Source: an uncultured Porphyromonadaceae bacterium
GTDB lineage: Bacteria > Bacteroidota > Bacteroidia > Bacteroidales > Muribaculaceae
Assembly: GCA_900551515.1 (NCBI GenBank)
Contig: URWH01000110.1
Span: 1-6,495, forward strand
Length of the DNA stretch: 6,495 bases
Direction of reading: 5' to 3'
Below the pieces are notes generated by a model, which saw nothing but the letters and a program-made list of their open reading frames with translations, did not search any database and had not been told where the DNA came from. The position numbers were made by a program, and so were the translations under genes. Positions within the stretch are counted from its first letter, which is position 1. Each line of letters begins with the position of its first letter. This document shows, piece by piece, positions 6,008 through 6,495 of this stretch.

Positions 6008-6495
6008 TTATTTCTTGAATTCATAGACTTTCTGGGTGCCGGCGGTGTTGTTGACATGCACGCGCACGCTCATTGTCTCGGCTTTGTTCCACACCTGTGA
6101 GATGTCAAACGATGCCACTTGCTCGTTCACCACACCGCTGTCGCCGCTTGCCGGTACGGCTGTGGTGACATACAGGTCCACCGTTTCCGTGCCGACGGTC
6201 GACTCGTCGGCTATCATGGTGAATGTGCGGTCGGGATTATACATCAGTCGGGCAAACAGGTTGATATATTTGCCGGTGCGGTTAATTGTCGTGACCGATA
6301 TCGGGGCGTTTGCGGCTTCAGCTTCGGCCGTGGGTTTCACTTCAACGGCGCCCCCGGGCACTGTGCGGTAGGTTATCAGTGTGATCGGGCCGCTCTGACC
6401 CATGGTCTGGCCGTTAAGATAGTAGGTGATTATCATGCGTGAGCCGGGTGTGGCTTCGATCTTGCGGCTGAGATTGGTGGCCGTATAGCTGATGG
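6008..6495 (-). CDS. Probable NigD-like protein, C-terminal part (cut by right edge)
   Basis: The reverse frame is open from the right edge to the TAA at 6010-6008, giving 161 residues of the C-terminal part. The ATG at 6436 is internal, since readable codons continue upstream of it (ISYTATNLSRKIEATPGSR). The sequence is rich in beta strands, with no membrane helix and no Cys. The layout resembles NigD-like proteins of Bacteroidales: PGSRMIITYYL fits the N-terminal OB-like domain, GKYINLFARLMYN opens the C-terminal beta-sandwich, and a final VSVRVH...QKVYEF-type strand pair closes it (here MSVRVHVNN and KVYEF). Those proteins are usually lipoproteins or secreted; the signal sequence would lie outside the window. 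Function of the family is poorly known. It could instead be another Bacteroidales beta-sandwich lipoprotein. Confidence 0.55.
   Translation of the reverse strand, partial: ISYTATNLSRKIEATPGSRMIITYYLNGQTMGQSGPITLITYRTVPGGAVEVKPTAEAEAANAPISVTTINRTGKYINLFARLMYNPDRTFTMIADESTVGTETVDLYVTTAVPASGDSGVVNEQVASFDISQVWNKAETMSVRVHVNNTAGTQKVYEFKK

Overview
The window looks like an ordinary chromosomal segment from a GC-rich member of Bacteroidales, most likely Muribaculaceae or a close relative. The evidence is the gene set and order: nadK, a CBS-family companion gene and divergent pdxJ followed by exbB, exbD and tonB, plus a DUF3467 protein and a probable NigD-like protein. The gene starts shown have no Shine-Dalgarno sequence, and candidate -7 elements fit the Bacteroidota TAnnTTTG form. 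The genus assignment is inference.

Left part (1-1148): two genes read leftward. A short protein of 132 aa comes first, then nadK (NAD kinase), which runs off the left edge. The short protein matches only the C-terminal ACT-like half of the CBS-domain protein usually found beside nadK in Bacteroidales; the CBS pair is absent. A 115-bp AT-rich divergent spacer (1033-1147) separates it from pdxJ and carries candidate promoters in both directions.

Middle part (1148-3793): a rightward operon pdxJ-exbB-exbD-tonB with gaps of 48, 12 and 12 bp. PdxJ makes pyridoxine 5'-phosphate in the cytoplasm. ExbB, ExbD and the TonB-like protein form a proton-motive-force-driven inner-membrane motor that energises outer-membrane TonB-dependent (SusC-like) transporters. 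ExbB has Gln where E. coli ExbB has its key transmembrane Glu176.

Spacer 3794-4114: the two convergent operons meet here. It holds a cluster of at least four related copies of a short GTCCGCAT-containing repeat in both orientations, followed by a near-ideal intrinsic terminator for the leftward operon.

Right part (4115-6495): a leftward operon of a probable NigD-like secreted or lipoprotein (cut by the right edge), a DUF3467 protein and cysS (cysteinyl-tRNA synthetase), ending at that terminator.

I found no mobile element, CRISPR array, tRNA, rRNA or defence system. The points most worth a second look are the CBS-less nadK neighbour, the repeat cluster and the Glu-to-Gln position in ExbB. 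I do not see a convincing new multi-gene system.
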